Shown: piece by piece, positions 26,340-35,893 of the stretch
Layout of the letters: every line of letters begins with the position of its first letter
Position numbering within the stretch: the stretch's first letter is position 1
Assembly (NCBI GenBank): GCA_963675565.2
Contig: CAXXYD010000004.1
Location: forward strand, 1,550,001-1,614,000
DNA: 64,000 bases
Direction of reading: 5' to 3'
From: JARRKU01 sp963675565
Lineage (GTDB): Bacteria; Desulfobacterota; Desulfobacteria; Desulfobacterales; Desulfosarcinaceae
Translations under genes and position numbers: made by a program
Notes under the pieces: generated by a model
Databases searched by the model: none
What the model saw: the letters and a program-made list of their open reading frames with translations, nothing else
What the model was told of the DNA's origin: nothing

Positions 26340-26690
26340 CTTGCAGGTGAACTTGGCGGTGAGAGCGTCTCGGATTCTGTCTATTCACTCAATTCGAAGG
26401 GCGGCTCCAAGGCCGGCCCCGTACGGTATCCCGAAACCGCTATCTGGAGTGCCTACGGCGAATTCGTCCGCGCCGCCTATACTCAACGCAAAGATGATGA
26501 CGACTTTTTTCAGCCAGGTATCCTGGTAAGAGAGGTCTTGGATGACGCCCAGCGCCACCGGCTGGTGTCCAACATGGTGGGGAACCTGAAAAACGATGTG
26601 TCCGAACCATTATTAGAGCGAGCGTTTAGATATTGGCGCAACATCGACAAGGAGATCGGTGAACGTATCGCCAAGGGTGTGAAATGCTGA
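26340..26690 (+). pseudogene. 3' remnant of a heme catalase gene
   Basis: The frame encodes only the C-terminal part of a monofunctional catalase: a VYSLNSKGGSKAGP stretch and then DDDFFQPGILVREVLDDAQR, followed by HRLVSNMVGNLKNDV and a YWRNIDKEIGERIAKG end. These match the catalase-related C-terminal domain. The heme-binding tyrosine and the catalytic His/Asn regions (about 350 residues) are missing, and the frame upstream of 26340 is unrelated. It cannot be an active catalase. Confidence 0.75.
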
Positions 26691-26870
26691 TTGCTCTAAT
26701 GCATCTCCCGGCTCACTGGCATCTCAAATCGCGGGTCGGGACTTTTCCTGTATGGAAATGCACATTATTGTTTTCATCATAACGACTTGCAGGTGGATCC
26801 TTGGAAACTGTCTTCTTCAAGGACAACCTTGTGTATAACCAATAGTCCATGCAAAATTTTACGGATCTAT

Positions 26871-27044
26871 GAGCCTGTCGGAGAACCGACAAGCTTCAAT
26901 TTTTGACAAAATGTCATATAAGCCATTGTATTAATAGTTATATTATGCTATTTTGTGGTTATGAAAAATCAATTTCGCTTTCAAGCCTATAATCCGGATC
27001 AGTTAATGTTGTTTGCCCCTGATCTTAAACAGTGGCTGGAAGTG
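26871..27044 (+). mobile_element. Left-end fragment of an IS1182-like element with truncated transposase
   Basis: The ATG at 26961 opens a frame starting MKNQFRFQAYNPDQLMLF and continuing APDLKQWL, the characteristic start of IS1182-family transposases. Homology stops after about 27 codons, where the methylase fragment begins. Upstream, 26871-26895 holds a TGTCGG...CCGACA hairpin of the kind found at IS ends. The rest of the element is absent, so it was lost by deletion. The 26691-26870 stretch before it contains nothing recognisable. Confidence 0.6.
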
Positions 27045-27880
27045 AGAAAGACGAGCCCTTGCTACGCTTTTTGGCAGCTTACCTTCATTCAAGCGTAGCA
27101 CAATATATATTACTGTTGACAGCATACCAGATTAACTTTGAGCGTGAGCGTATAACACTCAAAGACGTTCGGCACTTGCCATTTATTCATCCAGATCAGC
27201 ATCCAAATCCAAAACTTGCTTGGCAAATAGTAAACGATATTAGTAAACAAACACAAAAACTTGAACAAAAGTTTGGGTTTTTGTCTCAACCAAATGACCC
27301 GCCTGATTATGACCCACTTATTCTCGAATATTTTGGCCTAACAAACTCACAGAAAGAGCGTATAATTGAGGCCGTTCAGATGATTGCGCCATATTTACAA
27401 CCAAATTCAGTTTTGAGTTTGGACACACCTCTTCAACGTAGACCTAGTGGAATACAGTTAAATAATTACGCCAAAGCATTACATGAAGAAATCCACAATT
27501 GGCGGCAAATGCGCGGAGGTACAGGTGATATTGCAGTCAGTGTTAGGGTTAATTCAAAGGCGATCCATGGACCTCTTGGTATAGTTCGGGTTGACCCTGC
27601 CATAAAAAACAAAATAATCTCGGGAAAAGTAGATACAACCATTGACGACAAAGCTGTTGATCAATTGCTACAGTTATTAAGAGAGGGTCAACTGCTACCT
27701 TTGAAAGTTCAGCGCAACCTTCACTTAGCAACAGATATAGTAATTCGAATGGATGAAACGATTTACATAATCAAGCCACTATTATCTCGACTCTGGCTTC
27801 GTTCTGAAGCATATCGGGACGCTGAACGCATAGTCCTTAGTGTCCTTTCGGCTGTAGAACGAAGGGAGGTGCGCCAGTGA
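27032..27880 (+). pseudogene. C-terminal part of a DNA methylase-like restriction-modification protein
   Basis: The readable frame starts at a GTG inside the IS fragment, so the native N-terminus has been lost. The segment FLAAYLHSSVAQYILLLTAY and the following ERERITLKDVRHLPF resemble the target-recognition/C-terminal region of N6-adenine DNA methylases and Eco57I-like enzymes, where a partial-sequence match often precedes the LPF motif. The catalytic NPPY and SAM motifs are not present. The remaining C-terminal 150 residues are not recognised. It overlaps the next gene (GTGA), as expected for an R-M or related defence pair. Confidence 0.5.
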
Positions 27881-28545
27881 GGCAACACTATTCTTGGGAG
27901 GATATGATACCAGTTGACGAAACTCATGCCGCTGCAAAATCCTTGGCGACAACTTGGAATCTAATCGCCAAATCTTTTCCTAAACAAATCCGATACTCAA
28001 AGCACGAACCAAAGCTAACAGAACTGCTCCATTATTATTTATGCCGGCTGAAAGCGAAATCAGGACTTACTGGTTTCTGGGTGAATGAAGGGCAGGAACT
28101 GTATATGGAAAATGATGGGAATTTTCTGCGAAGCAAGAAAGATATCACTTACTGTTCAAATCGCTCTAAATTGCCTATCGAGATTACTTTCGAGTTTAAG
28201 AAACTATCAAGCTCTTCGATAGCAACTTACCGAGGTGAAAAAGGTATGCGCCGTTTTGTCGATGGGACCTACGCTATACAGAAACCCCTGGCGGTTATGG
28301 TTGGTATTCTTGTTCAAGGCCAATATGATAACATCATAAAGGCGCTATTCAAAGCCCTCTCACGTAACAATGTCCAGTGTGAATTAAAAATGGTGCCTGA
28401 CGCGATTGGTCGATTCATCCGCCAGCCATCTGAAGCCATCCAACCCGTAGCTGAGTTTGATACAGAACATCGCCGGCCAGTTGAGAAAACCCCTCCCAAC
28501 GGCACAATAACAATCGCCCATATTTTTTTAATGTGTAATCAATGA
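27877..28545 (+). CDS. Possible PD-(D/E)XK nuclease-like partner of the methylase
   Basis: A 222-aa protein with a GTG start overlapping the methylase-fragment stop. A candidate nuclease core is visible: an acidic helix region near EPKLTELLHYYL, then PIEITFEFKKLSS (E-x-K) around residue 105, followed by RGEKGMRRFVDGTYA. The family is not identified; the nuclease call rests on this motif and the neighbour. It is AT-rich like the rest of the accessory region. With its partner truncated, the system is probably not functional as a pair. Confidence 0.45.
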   Translation: MRQHYSWEDMIPVDETHAAAKSLATTWNLIAKSFPKQIRYSKHEPKLTELLHYYLCRLKAKSGLTGFWVNEGQELYMENDGNFLRSKKDITYCSNRSKLPIEITFEFKKLSSSSIATYRGEKGMRRFVDGTYAIQKPLAVMVGILVQGQYDNIIKALFKALSRNNVQCELKMVPDAIGRFIRQPSEAIQPVAEFDTEHRRPVEKTPPNGTITIAHIFLMCNQ

Positions 28546-28673
28546 TGCTCCACGTATAGCCTATAATTTTCTTGCTCATAATAGCAAACCAACGAAAATT
28601 GTTTGAGAAATTATTGGGTCCTTGCCGTTATTTCCTGCATGTTCGGCTCCTGACACTTTAAAGCGATAAATTA

Positions 28674-28693
28674 TTGTACCCCATTTTGTACCC
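28674..28693. repeat. TTGTACCC direct repeat, possible attachment-site remnant
   Basis: Two copies of TTGTACCC (28674-28681 and 28686-28693) lie 58 bp from the 3' end of tRNA-Pro, on the island side. Paired TTGTACCC-type motifs beside a tRNA 3' end are often found where tyrosine integrases have acted. No integrase gene is present in the window. Confidence 0.35.
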
Positions 28694-28709
28694 AAGAAAA
28701 CGTATGCAC

Positions 28710-28748
28710 AAAAAAAGGCCACAGCAAACGCTGCAACCCTTTCTTTTT
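28710..28748 (-). terminator. Terminator of tRNA-Pro
   Basis: On the minus strand a GGGTTGCAGCGTTTGCTGTGG stem region (given here only in outline) is followed by CCTTTTTTT directly after the tRNA. The stem pairs CAGC/GCTG and AAAGG/CCTTT with mismatches. T-runs on both sides could make it bidirectional. Confidence 0.65.
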
Positions 28749-28750
28749 AC

Positions 28751-28827
<77 letters not shown>

Positions 28828-28913
28828 ACGATGGCCGCTGCATATCATGACTGGTGGCACGGTGCAATGGCAAAGGCGCCGGCAGGGGTGCAAACGACCG
28901 GTAACCGTATCGC

Positions 28914-29681
28914 CTATTGCGGATTGGCACGGCTTGCGGGCTGGTCCAGAAATCCGGCAATGCCGTGGCTGATGGCGCCGGCCAGCAGGTCCAGGCCGCT
29001 GGGCGACAGCATGGCGCTTTCGGCTGCGGGATTGGTGATGGGCCCCACCTCCACCAGAACCGCCGGCATGTCGGCGCCTTCCAGCAGGGGAAGGGGCACA
29101 GCCAGAATTCTGCATTCGGATGCAATGCCCGATTTCAGCAAGGCCTCCTTGAGCGCTTCGGCAAGGCGCCTGCTGGCCGCAATGTGGCGGGTTTGAATCT
29201 CACGCCAGAGCCGGGGCATGTCGGCGCTGTCTTGATGGGCCGGCGCCGGAGAGCCGGTATCTCCCTGCGGCGAATGGTAATAAATGGTCACCCCCCGGAC
29301 AGCGTGCAAAAAAGCCGCCCCGGTGTGCAGGCTGACGAACAGATCCCCCTTGCCCTGGTTGGCAATGGCGGCACGTTGACGCAACGGCAACTGATAATCG
29401 TCGCTGCGTGTCAGGGTCACCTGAAAACGGCGCTCCAACTCAAGGGTCAATTTGCGGGCCAGTTCGAGGTTGACTGTCTTTTCAATCAAGCCGGTGGGTC
29501 CATTCGCTCCGTGATCGATGCCCCCATGGCCGGCATCCAGCACCACATTGATCTGTCCGTGGTCCGGCTCCTGTGCGGCAGCAGGCCGCACAGGATAAGC
29601 CTGCGGCAGCCCCACCGCCAGCCAGATCAAGAGGGCTGCGAGAATCGGCAGGGCCGGTTTGCGGGATGGGTCTGAATTCAC
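28914..29681 (-). CDS. N-acetylmuramoyl-L-alanine amidase (Amidase_3)
   Basis: A 255-aa secreted zinc amidase that cleaves the lactyl-peptide bond of murein. A signal peptide (hydrophobic residues 10-27) precedes the catalytic domain. The zinc and catalytic residues are seen in VVLDAGHGGIDHGA (His), EKTVNLELARK (Glu), FVSLHTGA (His) and VLVEVGPITN (Glu). The start is a GTG at 29681 with a weak RBS. It is monocistronic between two tRNA genes. It carries no AMIN or SPOR targeting domain. Confidence 0.85.
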   Translation of the reverse strand: MNSDPSRKPALPILAALLIWLAVGLPQAYPVRPAAAQEPDHGQINVVLDAGHGGIDHGANGPTGLIEKTVNLELARKLTLELERRFQVTLTRSDDYQLPLRQRAAIANQGKGDLFVSLHTGAAFLHAVRGVTIYYHSPQGDTGSPAPAHQDSADMPRLWREIQTRHIAASRRLAEALKEALLKSGIASECRILAVPLPLLEGADMPAVLVEVGPITNPAAESAMLSPSGLDLLAGAISHGIAGFLDQPASRANPQ

Positions 29682-29788
29682 TTGACACCCAATCGGTTTA
29701 ATATTACCTTTCCAAAATTATCAAAAAGCAGTTTAATAAAAAGGGGTTGAAAGTCAAGGGTATATCAGCATCCTAATAAATATATTTT

Positions 29789-29875
29789 GCGAGAGTGGCG
29801 GAATTGGTAGACGCACTGGACTTAGGATCCAGCTCTGGCGACAGAGTGGGAGTTCAAGTCTCCCCTCTCGCACCA
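29789..29875 (+). tRNA. tRNA-Leu (anticodon TAG)
   Basis: An 87-nt class II tRNA with encoded CCA. The acceptor stem is GCGAGAG/CTCTCGC, the anticodon stem-loop is CTGGA-CTTAGGA-TCCAG, a variable arm (CTCTGGCGACAGAG) is present, and the T-loop is TTCAAGT. It lies upstream of tig. Confidence 0.95.
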
Positions 29876-30077
29876 AAAATAGCCATCCAACCAAGGCGTT
29901 ATATCGCATGATTGCTTTCAGAGTACCCACCGCAGCTGACTGAATTTTCAATCGAACCAAACGCAAAAGGAATGGATGACACAGTGGCGCCGGATACAAC
30001 GGGGGGTAGCGCAAATTCCCAAGTGCCTTTAGATTGATTTCTATCAGGCGCTTTATTATTAGAAAGGTAAATATGTC

Positions 30078-31403
30078 ATGAAAGTTACGGTCGAAGATCA
30101 AAGCACAGTGAAAAAGATCCTGCACATCGAAGTCCCTCAGGATGAAGTGGTACGCGAGCTGAACAGCGCCTACAGCGAACTGAAAAAAACTGCAAAAATC
30201 AAAGGGTTCCGTCCGGGCAAAGCCCCCCGTTCGGTGCTCGAACGACTCTATGGCAAGGATGTCAGGGCTGACGTAACCGGCAAACTGATCCAATCGGCGT
30301 TTGTCGATGCCTTGAAAGAGACCGAGCTCAATATTGTCGGCAGTCCCCAAGTGGACCCGCCCGAACTGGATGCCCAAAGCGCCTATGCCTTCGATGCCGC
30401 CGTCGAAATCAATCCGGACATTGCCGATATTGAATTCAAGGGACTGGAACTGAACCGGACCCAATACGAGGCCACCGAAGAAGAGATCGATGCGCAGTTG
30501 CAGGTGCTTCAGAAAAATCTGACCAAACGCGAAAAAATCAAGGCGGATCGACCGTTGAAGATTGGCGACGTGGCCGTTATCGACTACGAGGGATTCAAGA
30601 ACGGGCAGCCATTTGATCCTGCCAAAAAAACCGAAAATTTCACACTGAAAGTAGGCGAGGGGCATCTCGTCAAGGATCTGGATGACGGCCTCGTTGGCAT
30701 GCAGGTCAATACGGAAAAGGAGATCGAGGCCACTTTTCCCGATGACTACTACAAGGAAGAGATGGCCGGGCAAAAACTGGTTTTAAAAGTCAAGCTGAAT
30801 GAAATCCGGGAGGAAATCATCCCTGAACTGGATGATGATTTCGCCCGCAGCATCAGTGACAAGTTTGAATCCCTGGATGCTTTGAAGGAAAAGGTCCGCG
30901 AAAACCTGCTTGAAGGTTACCAGAAGCGTACCGAGCAGGAACTCAATGAGCAGATCTTCCAGAAACTGTTGGAAAAGACCGATTTTGAAGTGCCCGACAC
31001 CATGGTGGACAGTGAACTGGCCCAAATTATCAGCGACGCCGAACGCAGTTTTGCCCAGAGCAACAAGTCCCTTGAAGATGTGGGGCTGACCAAAGAGGGC
31101 CTTGAAGCCCAATACCGGCCCACGGCCGAAAAGCAGGTCCGCCGCCATCTGATCCTGAGCAAGCTGATAGACCAGGAAAAAATGGAACTTTCTGACGAAG
31201 AACTGGATCAAGGATTCCAGGAAATGGCCGATATTTATCAACAGCCGGTGGAACACCTGAAGGGGTACTATAGTCAGAACAAGGACGGCCTCGCGTATTT
31301 TAAGCACACCTTGCTTGAAAAAAAGGTTTTGAAGCTTATCATAGAAAGTGGCCGGATCACAGACATGGCGCCGGCGGAAAAAAGCGAGGCGGACGAAAAT
31401 TAG
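30078..31403 (+). CDS. tig: Trigger factor
   Basis: A 441-aa ribosome-associated chaperone with prolyl isomerase activity. The N-terminal ribosome-binding loop reads GFRPGKAPRSVLERLYG (about residue 45). A PPIase/FKBP domain follows (IGDVAVIDYEGFKNGQPF, about 158), then a long helical C-terminal chaperone domain. The RBS is AAAGG about 10 nt upstream. It heads the tig-clpP-clpX-lon order that is widespread in bacteria and couples folding and proteolysis genes. Confidence 0.95.
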   Translation: MKVTVEDQSTVKKILHIEVPQDEVVRELNSAYSELKKTAKIKGFRPGKAPRSVLERLYGKDVRADVTGKLIQSAFVDALKETELNIVGSPQVDPPELDAQSAYAFDAAVEINPDIADIEFKGLELNRTQYEATEEEIDAQLQVLQKNLTKREKIKADRPLKIGDVAVIDYEGFKNGQPFDPAKKTENFTLKVGEGHLVKDLDDGLVGMQVNTEKEIEATFPDDYYKEEMAGQKLVLKVKLNEIREEIIPELDDDFARSISDKFESLDALKEKVRENLLEGYQKRTEQELNEQIFQKLLEKTDFEVPDTMVDSELAQIISDAERSFAQSNKSLEDVGLTKEGLEAQYRPTAEKQVRRHLILSKLIDQEKMELSDEELDQGFQEMADIYQQPVEHLKGYYSQNKDGLAYFKHTLLEKKVLKLIIESGRITDMAPAEKSEADEN

Positions 31404-31517
31404 GGCAATATTGGCATACAAACGACAACGAACCGTTTTCGTTAACTTTTCAAAACGGTGCAGCGATTTATACGCCATGGTTCAGAATGCATAATATCTA
31501 TTCAAAGGAGATTGAGC

Positions 31518-32120
31518 GTGCCTATTATTCCGATGGTTATTGACCAAACCAGTCGCGGCGAACGCGCATATGATATCTATTCCCGGTTGTTGAAGGACCG
31601 GATTATTTTCCTTGGCACTGCCATCAACGACGAAGTGGCCAACCTGCTGATCGCTCAGCTGCTTTTCCTGGAATCCGAAGACCCGGACAAGGATATCAAC
31701 TTCTATATCAACTCCCCCGGCGGCGTCGTAACGGCCGGACTCGCCGTATACGACACCATGCAGTACATCAAACCGGAAATTGCCACGGTGTGCATTGGCC
31801 AGGCGGCCAGCATGGGCGCCCTGCTGCTGGCGGCCGGAGCCGCCAAAAAACGGTACGCGCTGCCCAATGCCCGTATCATGATCCACCAGCCCATGGGCGG
31901 ATTTCAGGGCCAGGCCTCGGATATCGAGATTCAGGCCAAGGAAATTCTGCGCATGAAAGAGTCGCTCAACAAGATTTTGAAACGGCATACCGGTAAAGAC
32001 CTGGAACAGATCCAGAAAGATACGGATCGAGACTATTTTATGTCGGGCCAAGAGGCCAGCGATTATGGTATAGTGGATCATGTGATTCGCAACCGCGATG
32101 ACCTGGACAAAATTGAATAG
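31518..32120 (+). CDS. clpP: ATP-dependent Clp protease proteolytic subunit
   Basis: A 200-aa serine peptidase. The catalytic triad is visible in GQAASMGALLLAAG (Ser), RIMIHQPMGG (His) and the Asp of the late DTDRDYFMSG region. The GTG at 31518 is chosen because AAAGGAG lies 7 nt upstream and the product begins PIIPMVIDQTSRGERAYDIY, the usual ClpP start. The frame is open from 31458. It forms the ClpXP protease with the next gene. Confidence 0.96.
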   Translation: MPIIPMVIDQTSRGERAYDIYSRLLKDRIIFLGTAINDEVANLLIAQLLFLESEDPDKDINFYINSPGGVVTAGLAVYDTMQYIKPEIATVCIGQAASMGALLLAAGAAKKRYALPNARIMIHQPMGGFQGQASDIEIQAKEILRMKESLNKILKRHTGKDLEQIQKDTDRDYFMSGQEASDYGIVDHVIRNRDDLDKIE

Positions 32121-32137
32121 GTGGAGGCACCCTTATC

Positions 32138-33382
32138 ATGGCAAAAAAAGATGACCCCAATGACAACTTGTTTTGTTCTTTTTGCGGTAAAAATCAGAAA
32201 GAGGTCAAAAAGCTGATTGCCGGTCCGGCGGTCTACATCTGCGATGAGTGCATCCAGCTTTGCAGCGAGATCATCGAAGAAGAGACGGAAAAAGAGGCTG
32301 GCGAACTGGCCAATCTGATGACACCCAAGGAGATCAAGATCAAGTTGGACGAATACGTCATCGAACAGGAGACCGCCAAGAAAATCCTGGCCGTGGCCGT
32401 CTACAACCACTACAAACGGCTCGATTCGACCCTCAGCAATTCCGATGTCGAAATTCACAAGAGCAATATTCTGCTTATCGGCCCCACGGGATGCGGCAAA
32501 ACACTGCTGGCCCAGACCCTGGCGCGGTTTTTAAACGTACCGTTCACCATCGCCGACGCCACCAGCCTGACCGAGGCCGGCTATGTGGGTGAAGATGTGG
32601 AAAATATTATTCTTTCCCTGCTGCAGAATGCCGACTACGATGTGGAAAAGGCCAAACGCGGCATCGTCTACATCGACGAAATTGACAAAATCGCCAGCAA
32701 ATCGGACAACCCCTCCATCACCCGCGATGTCTCCGGCGAGGGTGTTCAGCAAGCCCTGCTGAAAATCATCGAGGGAACCACGGCCAGTGTTCCGCCCAAA
32801 GGAGGGCGCAAACATCCCCAGCAGGATTTCGTCAAGGTGGACACCTCCAATATCCTGTTCATTTGCGGCGGCACATTCAGCGGCCTGGAAGGCATCATCA
32901 AGCGCCGCATGGGCTCCAAAATGATGGGTTTCGGTGCCAATATTATCAAGGAGAAGGAAGCCTCCATCGGCGAAACCCTCAAGGAGGTCAAACCCGAGGA
33001 TTTAATCAAGTTCGGGCTGATCCCCGAATTCCTGGGTCGGCTGCCGGTCATCGCCACACTGAACGAACTGAGTGCTGCGACCCTGGTCCGCATTTTGACC
33101 GAACCCAAAAATGCCATGGTCAAACAGTACCAGCAGCTTTTCGAACTGGAAGGGGTCAACCTGCGCCTGACCGACAGCGCCTTGACGGCCATTGCCGGCG
33201 AGGCGGTCAAGCGCAAATCCGGCGCCCGCGGACTCAGGGCCATTATGGAAGCCTGCATGCTGGATATCATGTATGAGATCCCCTCGGTGGACAATGTCAA
33301 GGAGTGCGTCATCGGCGAGGATGTGGTGCTCAATGGCGAAGACCCCATTTTGCTTTACGAGCAGAGCAAAAAGCAGGCCTAA
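32138..33382 (+). CDS. clpX: ATP-dependent Clp protease ATP-binding subunit ClpX
   Basis: A 414-aa AAA+ unfoldase. The N-terminal zinc-binding domain has four cysteines (CSFCGKN and YICDECIQLC), followed by Walker A GPTGCGKTLLAQTLA (about residue 115), Walker B IVYIDEIDKIA (about 176) and sensor-2 KSGARGLRAI. The IGF-type ClpP-docking loop region is at its usual place. It starts 17 bp after clpP with GGTGGAGG upstream. Confidence 0.96.
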   Translation: MAKKDDPNDNLFCSFCGKNQKEVKKLIAGPAVYICDECIQLCSEIIEEETEKEAGELANLMTPKEIKIKLDEYVIEQETAKKILAVAVYNHYKRLDSTLSNSDVEIHKSNILLIGPTGCGKTLLAQTLARFLNVPFTIADATSLTEAGYVGEDVENIILSLLQNADYDVEKAKRGIVYIDEIDKIASKSDNPSITRDVSGEGVQQALLKIIEGTTASVPPKGGRKHPQQDFVKVDTSNILFICGGTFSGLEGIIKRRMGSKMMGFGANIIKEKEASIGETLKEVKPEDLIKFGLIPEFLGRLPVIATLNELSAATLVRILTEPKNAMVKQYQQLFELEGVNLRLTDSALTAIAGEAVKRKSGARGLRAIMEACMLDIMYEIPSVDNVKECVIGEDVVLNGEDPILLYEQSKKQA

Positions 33383-33454
33383 ACACAACCCAGGGCATTG
33401 ATCTGCCGGCATGCGCCGCCGCCGGCTGCAACCCAATTGATTCCGGATATTAGA

Positions 33455-35893
33455 ATGGTTAACATCACACGCTTTTTTAAAGAAGAAGAAAATAAACCTG
33501 AAGCGCAGGTGCTGCCGCTGCTGCCCCTGCGCGATATTGTTATTTTTCCCCATATGGTGGCACCGCTTTTTGTGGGCCGCCCCAAATCTGTAGCCGCTCT
33601 CTCCAGTGCCATGAACACCGAAGAAAAGCATATCTTTCTGGCCACCCAGAACAAAGCCGGAATCGACAACCCCACGGAAAAAGACATCCACCGGGTGGGC
33701 GTGATCGGAACGGTCCTTCAGCTGCTGCGTCTTCCTGACGGCACCGTAAAAGCGCTGGTGGAGGGCCAAACCCGGGCACGCATCCGCCAGTTCATAAAAG
33801 CCGACGACTATTTCAAGGTCGAACTGGAGCCGCTGCCGGACAATCTGGGCAGGGAGACCGAGGTCGAAGCCCTGGCGCGGTCGGTGCGCGACAGCTTTGC
33901 GAACTACGCCAGGCTCAATAAGAATATTTCCAAAGACCTGGTGGCCAAAATCGAGGGCATGGCCGACTTGTCTAAAATGGCGGATACGGCGGCATCCCAC
34001 TTCTCCTTTAAAATCGAAGATAAACAGCGGCTTCTGGAAACCGCGCCTTTAAGCAAAAGACTCTCTTTGCTGATGGAACTGATCAGCCTTGAAATGGAAG
34101 TCTTTCGAATGGATCAACGCATTAAGGGCCGGGTCAAGGAGCAGATGGAAAAGACCCAGAAGAATTACTACCTGAACGAACAAATGCGGGCCATCCGCAA
34201 GGAAATGGGCACCGAAGACGAAGGCGCCGATGAATTGCAGGAGCTGGAAAAGCGCATCAAGCGTAAACGCATGTCCAAGGAAGCCGCCGCAAAAGTCCGC
34301 CAGGAGTTTAAGAAACTCAAACTGATGACGCCCATGTCGGCCGAGGCCACGGTGGTGCGTAATTATATCGAATGGATCATCAGCCTGCCGTGGTTTGAAC
34401 GCAGCCGCACCAAAATCGATATCATCGATGCCGAAAAAATACTGGATGAAGATCATTACGGGCTGCAAAAACCCAAAGAGCGCATTCTGGAATACCTGGC
34501 GGTGCAGTCCCTGGTCAAAAAGCTGCGCGGCCCGATTCTGTGCCTGGTGGGCCCCCCCGGAGTCGGCAAAACATCCCTGGCCCGTTCGGTGGCCCGAGCC
34601 ACCGGGCGCCGGTTTATCCGGCTCTCGCTCGGCGGCGTGCGCGACGAAGCTGAAATCCGCGGCCACCGCCGGACTTACATCGGTGCCATGCCGGGCAAGA
34701 TTATTCAGTCCCTCAAAAAATCAGGCGCCAACAATCCGGTGTTCTGTCTCGATGAAGTGGACAAAATGAGCATGGATTTCAGAGGCGACCCCAGCGCCGC
34801 GCTGCTGGAAGTGCTAGATCCCGAGCAGAATTTCGGTTTCAACGACCACTACCTGGACATGGACTACGACCTGTCCGAAATCATGTTCATCACCACGGCC
34901 AACACCCTGCCGGACATCCCCCTGCCTTTGCAGGACCGTATGGAAATCATCCGCCTTCCCGGCTATACAGAGCATGAAAAGTACAATATCGCCAAAGATT
35001 TTCTGATTCCCAAGCAGATCAAGCAAAACGGACTGACCGCCGACCAGATCACCCTGTCCAAAAAAGCGGTCTATACGATGATCAACCGTTACACCCGGGA
35101 AGCCGGCGTCCGAAACCTGGAACGCGAAATATCGGCTGTCTGCCGCAAAGTGGTCCACAAAATCGTGAAGGAGCATACCCCAAAGCTGGTCCGCATCACC
35201 GATTCCACGCTCACCCGTCACCTGGGCCCGCCCCGGTTCAAAAGTACGGAAATCGAAGAAAGGGATCATGTGGGCATGGCCACCGGAATGGCATGGACCC
35301 AGGTGGGCGGAGAACTGCTGTTTGTGGAAACCCTGACCATGCCGGGCAGAGGCCATGTTTCGGTAACCGGCAAAATCGGCGACGTGATGAAGGAATCGGC
35401 CCAGGCCGCCGTGAGTTTTGTGCGTTCACGGGCACAATACTTGGGAATAGATGCCAAATTTTATCGCAAACTGGACATTCACATCCATATCCCCGAAGGG
35501 GCCATTCCCAAAGACGGCCCGTCGGCAGGCATCGCCATGTGCACTTCCCTGGTCTCGGCCCTGACCAAGCGGCCGGCCCGGCGGGATGTGGCCATGACCG
35601 GGGAAATCACCCTGCGCGGCCGTGTACTGCCCATCGGCGGATTGAAGGAGAAAATCATTGCCGCCCATCGCGGAGGGGTCAAAAAAATCATTATCCCCAA
35701 AGAGAATGAAAAAGACCTCAAGGATATTCCGGCCACTATCAGCAAGCAGTTGGCGTTTGTCAGCGTGGCGCACATGGATGAGGTGTTGCCTCACGCCCTG
35801 GTGATGGCGCCCGGCGAGACGCTCTTCACGGAGCAGGACATGCATTTTGAAATGTCGGCCGACAACCGCGACAATCACGCGCCGATCAACTAG
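33455..35893 (+). CDS. lon: Lon protease (endopeptidase La)
   Basis: An 812-aa ATP-dependent protease. It has an N-terminal substrate domain (LPLLPLRDIVIFPHM), Walker A GPPGVGKTSLARSVA (about residue 367), Walker B NPVFCLDEVDKM and a C-terminal serine-lysine protease domain with KDGPSAGIAM (Ser) and GGLKEKIIAAHRGG (Lys). The ATG at 33455 matches the normal Lon N-terminus; a TTG at 33398 is possible but unlikely. Its 3' end overlaps the convergent hyuAB gene by 8 bp. Confidence 0.95.
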   Translation: MVNITRFFKEEENKPEAQVLPLLPLRDIVIFPHMVAPLFVGRPKSVAALSSAMNTEEKHIFLATQNKAGIDNPTEKDIHRVGVIGTVLQLLRLPDGTVKALVEGQTRARIRQFIKADDYFKVELEPLPDNLGRETEVEALARSVRDSFANYARLNKNISKDLVAKIEGMADLSKMADTAASHFSFKIEDKQRLLETAPLSKRLSLLMELISLEMEVFRMDQRIKGRVKEQMEKTQKNYYLNEQMRAIRKEMGTEDEGADELQELEKRIKRKRMSKEAAAKVRQEFKKLKLMTPMSAEATVVRNYIEWIISLPWFERSRTKIDIIDAEKILDEDHYGLQKPKERILEYLAVQSLVKKLRGPILCLVGPPGVGKTSLARSVARATGRRFIRLSLGGVRDEAEIRGHRRTYIGAMPGKIIQSLKKSGANNPVFCLDEVDKMSMDFRGDPSAALLEVLDPEQNFGFNDHYLDMDYDLSEIMFITTANTLPDIPLPLQDRMEIIRLPGYTEHEKYNIAKDFLIPKQIKQNGLTADQITLSKKAVYTMINRYTREAGVRNLEREISAVCRKVVHKIVKEHTPKLVRITDSTLTRHLGPPRFKSTEIEERDHVGMATGMAWTQVGGELLFVETLTMPGRGHVSVTGKIGDVMKESAQAAVSFVRSRAQYLGIDAKFYRKLDIHIHIPEGAIPKDGPSAGIAMCTSLVSALTKRPARRDVAMTGEITLRGRVLPIGGLKEKIIAAHRGGVKKIIIPKENEKDLKDIPATISKQLAFVSVAHMDEVLPHALVMAPGETLFTEQDMHFEMSADNRDNHAPIN

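Noticed and set aside
29754..30773. Minus-strand open frame of 339 codons
   Set aside because: It runs antisense through trigger factor and across tRNA-Leu, has no recognisable domain, and trigger factor is certain on the other strand.
33002..34000. Minus-strand open frame of 332 codons
   Set aside because: Spans the clpX-lon junction antisense; both genes are well supported on the plus strand.
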